From assembly GCA_018648925.1 (NCBI GenBank), contig JABGQE010000015.1:2410-14829 (forward strand): a stretch of DNA of 12,420 nt, given 5' to 3'. This document shows, piece by piece, positions 1 through 6,273 of the stretch (position 1 is the first letter of the stretch; the number at the start of each line of letters is the position of its first letter). Origin of the DNA: a bacterium (GTDB lineage Bacteria > Patescibacteriota > Minisyncoccia > Phycocordibacterales > UBA2163). The position numbers and the translations under genes are program-made. The notes below the pieces were generated by a model, which was not told where the DNA came from, made no database searches, and saw only the letters and a program-made list of their open reading frames with translations.

Positions 1-946
1 TGTCCCTTCCTCCGCCAGTGTTTCCTAGTACACAAATCTTGTCAGATTTATCAAATGCACCATAGAGCGCTTCAAGAGATTCTTTTGTGTGCGCATAGTC
101 TACTATCACTGTGAAGTTTTGCCCTTCCTCTACTCTCTCAACTCTACCTTTGGCTCCTACAAATTTTTCAACAGCACTTCTTATGGTTTGAGTGTCTATG
201 TTTTGCGTCTTTGCAAATTCCATTGCAGAAAGTGCATTATAGATATTAAATGTACCTACAAGTTTAAGATGCATTTTTAATCCGTCAAAAGTTATCTCTG
301 TGAATTTTTCTGAAAGCATGTATGGTTCCGCACTTTTGAGTGAGAATGGTATTTTATTCTGAACTTTAATATTTAAAAACTTCTCTCCGTGCTCGTCGTC
401 ACTATTAGCGATGATTGTTTTGTTTTTCTTCGGTGAGCTTTCAAGTGCTTTGGCAATTTGTAACTTTGCGTTTAGATAGTTCTCGAAAGAGCCATGTGAT
501 TCTATATGCTCTGGAGCAATGTTTGTGAAGATAAGTGAATCAAGCGCTATAAACTTATGTCTAAACTGCTTTACACCTTCTGACGTCATTTCCATTACTA
601 TATATTTACATTTAGCATCTATAGCACTCCTTAAGAAGCGCTGTATAAAAAACCGCCCTGGCATTGTCATTTTAAATAAATTTCTTTCTTCTTTGTCTCC
701 AATCTTAAAATGAATTGTGTTTAGGAGCGCTGTTTTGTGTCCAGCTTCATTTAATATTTCATTTATAAGTTCTGTAACACTCGTTTTACCTTTTGTGCCT
801 GTTACTGCGACTATGAAAATCTTCTTAGAGGGAAATTTGTAATACATAGCTCCAGCTAAGACCAATAGAAAATGATACACAGGCTGAAGTGCGTGGAATA
901 TCTTACTAGGTATTATTTTTCTTCCTATTTTAAGTATTGTTTCCAT
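1..946 (-). CDS. murE: Mur ligase, MurE-like (UDP-MurNAc-tripeptide synthetase family), 3' part outside window
   Basis: Cytoplasmic ATP-dependent ligase that adds an amino acid to the peptidoglycan precursor. About 315 residues are visible; the C-terminus lies beyond the left edge. Seen: P-loop GTKGKTS at about residues 50-56, the central-domain stretch TNIAPEHIESHG at about 141-152, and VDYAHTKESL near 281-290 followed by LGNTGGGRD. VDYAH plus the glycine-rich LGxxGGGRD is typical of MurE rather than MurF or MurD. The P-loop normally lies near residue 110; here only about 48 residues precede it, including a hydrophobic stretch (about 25-35). The UDP-binding N-terminal domain is therefore missing, a form I recall from Patescibacteria. 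The ATG overlaps the ruvA stop by one base (TAATG), so translation is probably coupled. The amino-acid specificity motif (DNPR in DAP-adding MurE) would lie outside the window, so the substrate is unknown. Confidence 0.85.
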   Translation of the reverse strand, partial: METILKIGRKIIPSKIFHALQPVYHFLLVLAGAMYYKFPSKKIFIVAVTGTKGKTSVTELINEILNEAGHKTALLNTIHFKIGDKEERNLFKMTMPGRFFIQRFLRSAIDAKCKYIVMEMTSEGVKQFRHKFIALDSLIFTNIAPEHIESHGSFENYLNAKLQIAKALESSPKKNKTIIANSDDEHGEKFLNIKVQNKIPFSLKSAEPYMLSEKFTEITFDGLKMHLKLVGTFNIYNALSAMEFAKTQNIDTQTIRSAVEKFVGAKGRVERVEEGQNFTVIVDYAHTKESLEALYGAFDKSDKICVLGNTGGGRD

Positions 947-1530
947 TATTCTTGTTTGCTAAGTATTTTAAGAACTTCTTTTATGCGTTCACTTGGTGTA
1001 GCTGCGTCTTTGCTTATGTGTTTCATAGCTTCACGTGCTTCGCGTGTAGAGTAGCCTAGAGTTTGGAGCGCTTCTAATGTTTCCAGCTCTTCGCGCATGT
1101 TTGCATTGTCTGTGGAGCTTTCTATTGCGCCGAGTTTGTCGCGGAGTTCGATGATAATCTTCTCTGCATTCTTTTTGCCAATTCCTGAAACTTTTGTAAG
1201 GTAAGAGCTCTCACCTGTGGAGACAGCGGTTTTTAATGTTTCAACATCTGCGACGTTCAGTATTGCAACTGCTGACTTGGGTCCAATACCAGAGACAGAG
1301 ATAAGCATCTCGAAGAATTCAAGCTCTTCGTTTCTTAAGAATCCGTATAAATCTAAAGATGTTTCCCGTACCGCCAAATGTGTTTTTATTGAAATAGTAG
1401 GGCTACCTGACTCCTTTACCTTCTTAATAGTCTCAAGAGTAGTATTAACCTTATAGCCCACACCTCCTACAAGAAGCACTATAGTATTGCCGTTTATACT
1501 AGCTATTTCCCCGTTTAGTTGAGCGATCAT
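946..1530 (-). CDS. ruvA: Holliday junction branch migration protein RuvA
   Basis: RuvA binds four-way DNA junctions and loads the RuvB motor during recombinational repair. The 194-residue product has the family's normal length. It opens with the conserved MIAQLNG of the OB domain (about 1-62), followed by two helix-hairpin-helix motifs (LISVSGIGPKSA and LTKVSGIGKKNAEKIIIELRDKL). The C-terminal RuvB-contacting domain (about 148-194) contains EALQTLGYSTREAREA. The reading frame stays open upstream to 1842, but that part would run antisense through rpsT and is not RuvA-like. The start at 1530 is fixed by the family N-terminus and by a TATAAT box 6 nt upstream. The gene is first in an operon with the Mur ligase. 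ruvB and ruvC are not in the window. Confidence 0.96.
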   Translation of the reverse strand: MIAQLNGEIASINGNTIVLLVGGVGYKVNTTLETIKKVKESGSPTISIKTHLAVRETSLDLYGFLRNEELEFFEMLISVSGIGPKSAVAILNVADVETLKTAVSTGESSYLTKVSGIGKKNAEKIIIELRDKLGAIESSTDNANMREELETLEALQTLGYSTREAREAMKHISKDAATPSERIKEVLKILSKQE

Positions 1531-1536
1531 AGTCGC

Positions 1537-1542
1537 ATTATA
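1537..1542 (-). promoter_or_regulatory. -10 box of ruvA-murE operon, leaderless
   Basis: Perfect TATAAT in the context GGTATAAT, only 6 nt before the ruvA ATG. Transcription should begin at or within a base or two of the start codon, giving a leaderless mRNA. No good -35 box is seen at 17 bp. A 12-bp palindrome, TCGATATATCGA (1553-1564), lies just upstream and could be an operator. Confidence 0.65.
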
Positions 1543-1552
1543 CCTCATTGTG

Positions 1553-1564
1553 TCGATATATCGA
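1553..1564. repeat. 12-bp palindrome between ruvA and rpsT
   Basis: TCGATATATCGA is a perfect palindrome in the 100-bp divergent region. It occupies roughly the -35 region of the ruvA promoter. It could bind a dimeric regulator, but palindromes this AT-rich also arise by chance. Confidence 0.3.
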
Positions 1565-1597
1565 AAGCACACAAAGGTCTTTCCGAGCTTGTGTTTA

Positions 1598-1603
1598 TAT
1601 AAT
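1598..1603 (+). promoter_or_regulatory. Candidate -10 box for rpsT
   Basis: TATAAT within TTTATATAATATC predicts a start near 1610 and a leader of about 20 nt. No convincing -35 box. The leader holds a tiny inverted repeat, TGCTA/TAGCA (1609-1622), 8 nt before the ATG and no Shine-Dalgarno. S20 is autoregulated in E. coli; whether this hairpin matters here is unknown. Confidence 0.4.
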
Positions 1604-1630
1604 ATCTGTGCTATTTTTAGCAGATTAAAT

Positions 1631-1894
1631 ATGGCAATAACATCATCAGCAAAAAAGGCGATAAGAAACTCAGCGCGTAAGCGTGTTTTTAACGTACGCC
1701 GACTTGGTGAAATGAGGGGTGTTATAAAGGATATTAAGAAGCTTATTGTAGAGAAGAAAAAGGACGAAGCTACGGCACTCTTGCCAAAAGTATATAAAGC
1801 AGTAGATAAAGCAGCCAAGAGAGGAGTTATAAAGCAAAACACAGCATCTAGAAAGAAATCCCGTCTAGTAGCAGCTATAAATAAAGTCGCATAA
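1631..1894 (+). CDS. rpsT: 30S ribosomal protein S20
   Basis: Primary 16S rRNA-binding protein of the small subunit body. The product is 87 residues, the usual S20 length, basic and all-helical in character. The N-terminus MAITSSAKKAIRNSARKR matches the family pattern (AKKRIRQNEKRR-like), and the C-terminus has GVIKQNTASRKKSRL, the hallmark of S20 (VIHKNKAARKKSRL-like). The reading frame extends upstream to 1550, but the ATG at 1631 matches the family N-terminus and lies downstream of a candidate promoter. It is transcribed alone, divergently from ruvA-murE, and ends in a strong intrinsic terminator whose A-tract overlaps the stop codon. Confidence 0.97.
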   Translation: MAITSSAKKAIRNSARKRVFNVRRLGEMRGVIKDIKKLIVEKKKDEATALLPKVYKAVDKAAKRGVIKQNTASRKKSRLVAAINKVA

Positions 1895-1920
1895 AAAACC
1901 CGCCTTACGGCGGGTTTTTT
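1893..1920 (+). terminator. Intrinsic terminator after rpsT
   Basis: The stem CCCGCC/GGCGGG (1899-1904 with 1909-1914) has a TTAC loop and is flanked by A6 (1893-1898) and T6 (1915-1920). The GC-rich stem with a T-tract is the clearest terminator in the window. The matching A-tract would also let it act on the other strand. Confidence 0.95.
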
Positions 1921-1934
1921 GTTTTGTGTCGTGT

Positions 1935-1940
1935 TAATAT
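1935..1940 (+). promoter_or_regulatory. Candidate extended -10 of the d1-propeller gene
   Basis: TAATAT is preceded by TGT (extended -10 pattern TGn) and lies 6 nt before the ATG at 1947, the same leaderless geometry as several genes in the window. The upstream -35 position falls in the T-rich tail after the rpsT terminator, with no clear hexamer. Confidence 0.45.
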
Positions 1941-1946
1941 AAATAT

Positions 1947-3572
1947 ATGAAAAATATAAATCTAGTCTTTCTTGTATTAATAGTCGTCGTGGTGGGTTAC
2001 CTTGGTTATTTTGGTTACAACACTGTTGTAAAAAGTAGGCCTGACATTAAAATTACTGCAGTGGAGGTAGACTCTGGCTGGGATATTAATATAGAAGTTG
2101 AGAATTTTGTAGTTGGCAAGCAGGATGGTCATGTGCATTTGTATATAAATGATAACTTGGTAAGTTTGGTCTTTGAAAAAGTACACCACATAGACCCTTT
2201 ACCGAAAGGTGAGCACACTATACGAGCTGCACTCTTTACTCCTTTACATAAAGAGATAAATGTTCTTGGAGAAGCTGTGGCAGACTCTGTGGTACTTGTG
2301 TCTGACGAGGACGGTGTTATGCCGCCTACTTTGAAGATGGATATGGTTATGAGTATGGATATGAGTGGTGTGGGAGATACGGGGATTAGTTATGGTGTAG
2401 AAGAAGAGACTGATGAGGATGAAGAGGTCTTTATATATGATCCAAAAAGTGAAGTATATACCATTCATCAGTGGAATCCGCGGGACATTATGATCGTAAT
2501 AGAAAAAAGTGCAGGTGGTATCGCTCTGGTTGACGGAAGTACAAATACAGTAGTAGCAAGAATAAAAGATTTAGGGAAGCATCCGCATACTATGGTGTTT
2601 TCTCCAGACGCTAAGTACGGTTATCTCATCTCAAGAGACGGTTGGCTTAGCAAGATTGATTTAAATAAAGCGGAAGTTTCCGCATCTGTAAAAGTGGGGG
2701 AGAGTTCAAGAGGCACAGCTCTGACTGAGAGTGGAAAGTATATAGCAATCGGTAATTATGAACCAAATACTTTAGTAATACTTGATGCTAAAACCTTTGA
2801 GGTTGTAAAAGAGATACCTCTAATGGATACGCGTGTTAAAGACGGTGCAATGTCTAGGGCAGGAGCATTACTTGATTTTGGCGAGATGTTCGCTGTTGCA
2901 TTAAAAGATATTAACAGTGTCTGGGTTATTGATACTGCACAAAACGCAATGCCTGTTATTAATTATTTTTGGGATGTGGGCGACGATGGAGGTATAATGC
3001 ATGACGGATACGCCACACCTGACGGACGTCACCTTGTATTTTCTATTGAAGAGTCAAACGTCGTGTGGATATTAGACGCACTTGAAATGAAAGAAGTGGG
3101 GGAGATAAAGACAGGTATAAAACCACACACTGGCCCAGGTGCTACTTGGAAGAACCTTACATTTATACCAGCTATTGAAGAAGGTAAGACCACTGTAATA
3201 GACACCGACACATGGGAACTCGTTGATTATATTAAAACTGATTATCCAAGTCAGTTCCCGCGCTCATACACAAGAGATGACAGGTATCCTTATGTATGGA
3301 TAGATACTTGGGAAATTAATGAAAGTGATGAGCTTTATATAATAGACGCTCGTGATCTTTCAATCGTGAAAACTATTGTACCTATAAAAGGCAGTATGGT
3401 GATCCATCCTGAATTTACCTATGACGGCAAATACGTATATGTCTCAATGATGCAGAAGGACATGATCTACATATATGATGCAAATACTTTTGAGTTCGTA
3501 GGCAAGCTTGATATGACAAATCCAACAGGTATCTTCAACGTAGGACTAAGAACAAGTGAAGCGGGGTTGTAG
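1947..3572 (+). CDS. Membrane-anchored cytochrome-d1-type beta-propeller protein (NirS/NirF/NirN-like domain)
   Basis: 541 residues. Residues 5-24 form one uncleaved-looking N-terminal membrane segment, so the rest is probably extracytoplasmic. Residues 31-118 form a small beta domain with GHVHLYI (61-67), HH (80-81), GEH (88-90) and H101. A Met-rich MDMVMSMDM (131-139) and an acidic EEETDEDEE (152-160) follow. Residues about 175-535 are a propeller resembling the d1-haem domain of NirS: PHTMVFSPDAKYGYLISRDGW (from 213), RGTALTESGKYIAIGNY, IMHDGY (350-355), KPHTGPGAT (392-400) and the ending TNPTGIFNV. H214, H352 and H394 align with the NirS d1 axial and two distal histidines. There is no CxxCH, so no c-type haem. 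It could be a d1-haem enzyme or chaperone, or a haem-free YVTN-type propeller that merely shares the fold. No nir or d1-synthesis genes are in the window. Flanked by rpsT and a convergent phosphatase gene 7 nt away. Confidence 0.82.
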   Translation: MKNINLVFLVLIVVVVGYLGYFGYNTVVKSRPDIKITAVEVDSGWDINIEVENFVVGKQDGHVHLYINDNLVSLVFEKVHHIDPLPKGEHTIRAALFTPLHKEINVLGEAVADSVVLVSDEDGVMPPTLKMDMVMSMDMSGVGDTGISYGVEEETDEDEEVFIYDPKSEVYTIHQWNPRDIMIVIEKSAGGIALVDGSTNTVVARIKDLGKHPHTMVFSPDAKYGYLISRDGWLSKIDLNKAEVSASVKVGESSRGTALTESGKYIAIGNYEPNTLVILDAKTFEVVKEIPLMDTRVKDGAMSRAGALLDFGEMFAVALKDINSVWVIDTAQNAMPVINYFWDVGDDGGIMHDGYATPDGRHLVFSIEESNVVWILDALEMKEVGEIKTGIKPHTGPGATWKNLTFIPAIEEGKTTVIDTDTWELVDYIKTDYPSQFPRSYTRDDRYPYVWIDTWEINESDELYIIDARDLSIVKTIVPIKGSMVIHPEFTYDGKYVYVSMMQKDMIYIYDANTFEFVGKLDMTNPTGIFNVGLRTSEAGL

Positions 3573-3579
3573 GAATATT

Positions 3580-3993
3580 TTAGGTATCTATAGATATTAA
3601 TCTTTCTATTTGTTCAACTACATCGCGTGCTTTTTCTTTTGTAAAATTATTTGGATTTTCAACTTTCCAAAAAGTAACTTTTGGACTGCTAAGTAGGTAA
3701 TCAGGACTTTCGCTTTTTTCCGCCATTGATATTATTTTATCTGCCCAATCTACAAGCTCAGGTGTAATCGGTGTACAAGTATTTTCAGTGATGTCAAAAC
3801 CTTTCTCTTTCATTGTTTCAATTAAACCTTTTAATTCTGAGAATTCCTCAAGCTTCCTACCAGCCAAACCTTCTTTCTCAACCCAAGTGCCACATGACCG
3901 TACTTCATCACCGTTACCTTTCACACGTTCAAAAAGCGCCTCCGCAACCTGGCTTCTAAACATATTTCCTCTGCAGACAAATAGCATTTTCAT
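3580..3993 (-). CDS. Low-molecular-weight protein-tyrosine-phosphatase / arsenate-reductase-like protein
   Basis: 137 residues, the usual length for the LMW-PTP/ArsC fold, cytosolic. The P-loop is at the N-terminus as expected: VCRGNMFRS with C7, R13 and S14 (CX5RS), the nucleophile and phosphate-binding loop. A middle part FDITENTCTPITPELVDWADKII (from about 66) fits the family. The general-acid aspartate, usually in a DP pair near the C-terminus, appears as VENPNN (111-116), i.e. Asn in place of Asp. That suggests reduced phosphatase activity or another substrate. It lies 23 nt downstream of a Nudix gene on the same strand with no promoter of its own evident, so the two are probably one operon. 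Phosphatase versus arsenate reductase cannot be decided from sequence. Confidence 0.85.
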   Translation of the reverse strand: MKMLFVCRGNMFRSQVAEALFERVKGNGDEVRSCGTWVEKEGLAGRKLEEFSELKGLIETMKEKGFDITENTCTPITPELVDWADKIISMAEKSESPDYLLSSPKVTFWKVENPNNFTKEKARDVVEQIERLISIDT

Positions 3994-4016
3994 TAAATTA
4001 ATTCTCAGAGTTAAGT

Positions 4017-4442
4017 TTAACTGGGTGTATGATTTTTAGGATTAAATTTTTCAGATAATTCTCTCACACTTGAAAAGATGGTTAATCCCTCTAAGCTATT
4101 TGCATCTACAAATTTTAAAGCATTACACTCATATGATGGAGTGAAATCTAGATTTTCTAATTCTGTTTCGTATACGATATTTGCAACCCATATTTCCTTA
4201 CCTTTAGATTTTGCAGAAAGAAAGTATGACGGATTACCTGCAACCCACTTTACTTTTAAACCCATTTCTTCTTGAATCTCTCGTGGTAAATCTTCTTGTG
4301 GGGTAGTACCCCAATCAAGTCCACCTCCAGGCAATGCCCAGTCTCCGTTTTTCTCTTGTACTATTAAAAACTTTGTACGACTTTCATCGAGCACTAGAGC
4401 TTTAACGCTTACTCTATAAAAACAATTGGGTATTTCATTCAT
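4017..4442 (-). CDS. Nudix hydrolase
   Basis: 141-residue cytosolic Mg-dependent pyrophosphohydrolase acting on a nucleoside diphosphate linked to some group X; the substrate is unknown. The Nudix box spans about residues 40-62: GGGLDWGTTP followed by REIQEEMGL with R54, E55, E58 and E59, so the metal-binding REUXEEXGU part is intact. The upstream Glu of the GX5EX7 segment is Thr (GTTP instead of GETP). WALPGGG (35-41) is the normal lead-in. First gene of a two-gene operon with the LMW phosphatase. Its start is only 17 nt from the divergent uridine kinase start, and a TATTAT box sits 6 nt before the ATG. Confidence 0.9.
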   Translation of the reverse strand: MNEIPNCFYRVSVKALVLDESRTKFLIVQEKNGDWALPGGGLDWGTTPQEDLPREIQEEMGLKVKWVAGNPSYFLSAKSKGKEIWVANIVYETELENLDFTPSYECNALKFVDANSLEGLTIFSSVRELSEKFNPKNHTPS

Positions 4443-4454
4443 GCTACAATAATA
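4442..4454. promoter_or_regulatory. Overlapping divergent -10 boxes for udk (+) and Nudix (-)
   Basis: The gene-free space is 17 nt (4443-4459). On + there is TGCTACAAT (extended -10, hexamer 4445-4450), 9 nt before the udk ATG. On - there is TATTAT (4454-4449), 6 nt before the Nudix ATG. The hexamers overlap by two bases, so polymerase probably cannot occupy both at once. Both transcripts would be essentially leaderless. No clear -35 box on either side. Confidence 0.5.
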
Positions 4455-4459
4455 ACATT

Positions 4460-5047
4460 ATGGAACCAATCTTTGTAGGAATAGTAGGAGGAACTGGCGC
4501 AGGTAAATCCACGATTTCTAATATGTTGCAGGACAAATATCCAAATAAAATAGGTTTAATACAACTTGATGATTACTTTAAATCATCCACAGAAGTAGCA
4601 GAATTTAAAGGTTTTAGAAACTGGGATCATCCAAACATGCTCCATTTTGATAAAATTGTGGAAGATTTATCAGAACTCTCTCAAGGAAAATCTATAACTA
4701 TCAATACTAAAAATAAAAAGTTAAACCCAGAGTATAAAGAAACTGGTAAGAAAATCTCTGTAGAACTCAATCCAAAACCGATAATACTAGTGGAAGGACA
4801 TTTTGTACTTTTTGATGAGAGAATCAGAAACTTTTTAGATACTTCAATTTGGCTTGATGTTGATTATGAAACAAGATGGGATCGCCGAGTGCATTTTAAA
4901 TATCCTGAATATAAAGAAAAAGTTTTAAAACCAATGCACGATAAGTTTGTCGAGCCAACAAAAAAATACGCAGACCATATAATTAACGCTTCGGATTTAA
5001 CAAAAGATCAAATCTTGAAAGAAGTAGAAAAAATATTATTTACTTAA
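4460..5047 (+). CDS. udk: Uridine kinase family protein
   Basis: Phosphorylates uridine (and perhaps cytidine) with a nucleoside triphosphate in pyrimidine salvage; cytosolic. 195 residues, slightly shorter than typical Udk (about 205-215). Walker A is GGTGAGKST (10-18). LDDYF (36-40) carries the substrate-side aspartates, NWDHPNM (54-60) matches the Udk NFDHPxA region, and LVEGHFVLFDERIRNFLD (from 110) matches the VEGIL..(D/H)xRLRxLxD block. WDRRV (140-144) fits the lid, and PMHDKFVEPTKKYADHII (from 158) is a strong Udk signature. Related P-loop kinases (PRK-type) remain possible because this subfamily is divergent. It is transcribed alone, convergent with the GNAT gene. Confidence 0.85.
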   Translation: MEPIFVGIVGGTGAGKSTISNMLQDKYPNKIGLIQLDDYFKSSTEVAEFKGFRNWDHPNMLHFDKIVEDLSELSQGKSITINTKNKKLNPEYKETGKKISVELNPKPIILVEGHFVLFDERIRNFLDTSIWLDVDYETRWDRRVHFKYPEYKEKVLKPMHDKFVEPTKKYADHIINASDLTKDQILKEVEKILFT

Positions 5048-5067
5048 GTATAGTATTTTTACTCTTA

Positions 5068-5547
5068 CTATAAAAGCTTAGAAAACACTTGCATAGATTT
5101 TAATCCATCGCCACCACTTACAACACCCACTCGTTCATATCCTAATTTATCATAGAAACCCCAAGCCGTGTCTTTGTATTTTTCAGCAGTTCTTATTATT
5201 ATTTCTGAGTATCCTTGTTTCTTAGCTTCTTCTTCAATAAAATCCATCAATGACTTACCTATACCTTTCCCTCTATGGGTATTATCTACATATAAAATTT
5301 TAAGCTCTGCTGGTTTTTTACTTTTTGTTAAGTGTATTACTTTTGGTAAAGGGTCAGACAGACCAGTTACTGCAACTGTCTTACCACCATCTCGAGCGAC
5401 CCAAAAGTGCAGGTTAAATTTGATATGACCATTTATTTCATTAGTTATATTTTGTAGATGTTTAACAACTTCTTCTTTTTCAGTCCATTGTTCTAAAACC
5501 TTCCTAATATCGTCTATATCTTCGATCTTTGGTTTATTTATTGTCAT
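5068..5547 (-). CDS. GNAT-family N-acetyltransferase
   Basis: 159 residues, one GNAT fold; transfers an acetyl group from acetyl-CoA to an unknown amine. Seen: beta-4 segment AELKILYVDNTHRGKGIGKSLMDF (from 80), whose R92-G-K-G-I-G97 is the acetyl-CoA pyrophosphate loop, then IIIRTAEKYKDTAWGFYDKLGYERVG (from 116), the usual motif B with A-x-x-FYxKxGY. Its own TATACT box lies 6 nt before the ATG, so it is probably expressed on its own mRNA although the HAD gene ends only 26 nt upstream on the same strand. The small-molecule versus protein acetyl acceptor cannot be told apart. Confidence 0.9.
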   Translation of the reverse strand: MTINKPKIEDIDDIRKVLEQWTEKEEVVKHLQNITNEINGHIKFNLHFWVARDGGKTVAVTGLSDPLPKVIHLTKSKKPAELKILYVDNTHRGKGIGKSLMDFIEEEAKKQGYSEIIIRTAEKYKDTAWGFYDKLGYERVGVVSGGDGLKSMQVFSKLL

Positions 5548-5553
5548 TATAGA

Positions 5554-5559
5554 AGTATA
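5554..5559 (-). promoter_or_regulatory. -10 box of GNAT gene (TATACT), leaderless
   Basis: TATACT lies in the context TTTGGTATTATACT, 6 nt before the ATG and inside the 26-nt gap after the HAD gene. The upstream TTTGGTAT word is shared with the HAD and second Nudix promoters. Confidence 0.55.
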
Positions 5560-5573
5560 ATACCAAATAATTT

Positions 5574-6104
5574 TTAAATATAATCAAAAATATCGGATAA
5601 CTTTTTAATGACTCTTTTTATCTTCTTACCCTGATTGTCTTTTTTCATATACTCTGACTCAATTAATAAAGCATCTACTCCGACATCTACTGCTGGCTTA
5701 TAATCCCAATGATAATTGTCCCCAATCATTAGCGCTTTATTTTTTGGAATACTATATTTTTTTAGAATTTTAATAATAAATTCACCTTTTGATTGATGAT
5801 ATTCTCTTGTTGCATGAATTTCATCAAAAAAATTATTTAATTTAAAGTGGGATACTTTATGATTGATAATAGAATCAGCTTCTTTAGGAGGATGAGGATG
5901 CGTACTAAGTAATACAGTAATTATTCCCATTTTCTTTAATTTTCTTAAAGTAGATAAAACAGTTGGTATCATTACTAAATATTTATAATGCTCATTAGCG
6001 TTTTTACTCTTTAGATACACCCAGTGTGGCTTTTCTTTGTATTTTGTTAATTTCGGATACCAAAGAGTACCATCACCATCAAAAAATATGATTTTCTTTT
6101 TCAT
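5574..6104 (-). CDS. HAD-superfamily phosphatase
   Basis: 176 residues, cytosolic, Mg-dependent phosphohydrolase of the haloacid dehalogenase superfamily. Motif I is FFDGDGTLW (7-15) with nucleophile D9 and acid/base D11; motif II is LLST (65-68); the motif III lysine is probably K106 (HQSKGEF); motif IV is MIGDNYHWDYKPA (126-138) with D129 and D134. The DGDGTLW start and small cap region resemble the MDP-1/class III group, which act on sugar phosphates or phosphoproteins; the substrate here is unknown. Very Lys- and Ile-rich and low in G+C. A TATACT box sits 7 nt before the ATG. Confidence 0.88.
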   Translation of the reverse strand: MKKKIIFFDGDGTLWYPKLTKYKEKPHWVYLKSKNANEHYKYLVMIPTVLSTLRKLKKMGIITVLLSTHPHPPKEADSIINHKVSHFKLNNFFDEIHATREYHQSKGEFIIKILKKYSIPKNKALMIGDNYHWDYKPAVDVGVDALLIESEYMKKDNQGKKIKRVIKKLSDIFDYI

Positions 6105-6111
6105 ATCTAAA

Positions 6112-6117
6112 AGTATA
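6112..6117 (-). promoter_or_regulatory. -10 box of HAD gene (TATACT), leaderless
   Basis: TTTGGTATACT, then 7 nt, then ATG. The TTTGGTATACT word is identical before the second Nudix gene. No Shine-Dalgarno between it and the start. Confidence 0.6.
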
Positions 6118-6165
6118 CCAAATTAATATTTTTGATACATATAGTTTTATATATTTATTTCCAAC

Positions 6166-6191
6166 AAAAAAACACCCAAATAATTGGATGT
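6166..6191 (-). terminator. Intrinsic terminator downstream of helicase
   Basis: Read on the minus strand: ACATCCAA (6191-6184), a 4-nt loop, TTGGGTGT (6179-6172), then a T-tract running to 6166. The stem is 8 bp with one G-U wobble. It ends the helicase transcript about 80 nt after its stop and before the HAD promoter. Confidence 0.7.
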
Positions 6192-6221
6192 TTACTATAC
6201 ACAAAATAAAAGAACTAAATT

Positions 6222-6256
6222 TGGCAAGAACTTTAATTAAATTAAAGCTCTTGCCA
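6222..6256. repeat. 35-nt hairpin in helicase 3' UTR
   Basis: The arms TGGCAAGA and CTTTAAT (6222-6237) pair with ATTAAAG and TCTTGCCA (6241-6256), giving 15 pairs with one A-C mismatch and a 3-nt loop. It lies 17 nt past the helicase stop, before the terminator at 6166-6191. There is no T-tract directly after it, so it is more likely a 3'-end stabiliser or a first pause hairpin than the terminator itself. Confidence 0.6.
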
Positions 6257-6273
6257 TACTACACAAAACTAAC

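Noticed and set aside
89..713. Small + strand open frames in the first kilobase
   Set aside because: They are antisense shadows of the Mur ligase, whose motifs are unambiguous on the minus strand.
1531..1842. N-terminal extension of ruvA (in-frame ATG at 1842)
   Set aside because: It would run antisense through most of rpsT, and its sequence is not RuvA-like; the family start MIAQLNG and the -10 box place the start at 1530.
3585..3596. TATCTATAGATA palindrome at the end of the LMW phosphatase gene
   Set aside because: It lies inside coding sequence, is AT-rich and short, and has no supporting context.
5049..5072. TATAGTA/TACTATA inverted repeat between udk and GNAT as a bidirectional terminator
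   Set aside because: The 7-bp stem is entirely AT-rich apart from one pair, with a 10-nt loop and no T-tract after it; it is too weak to call.
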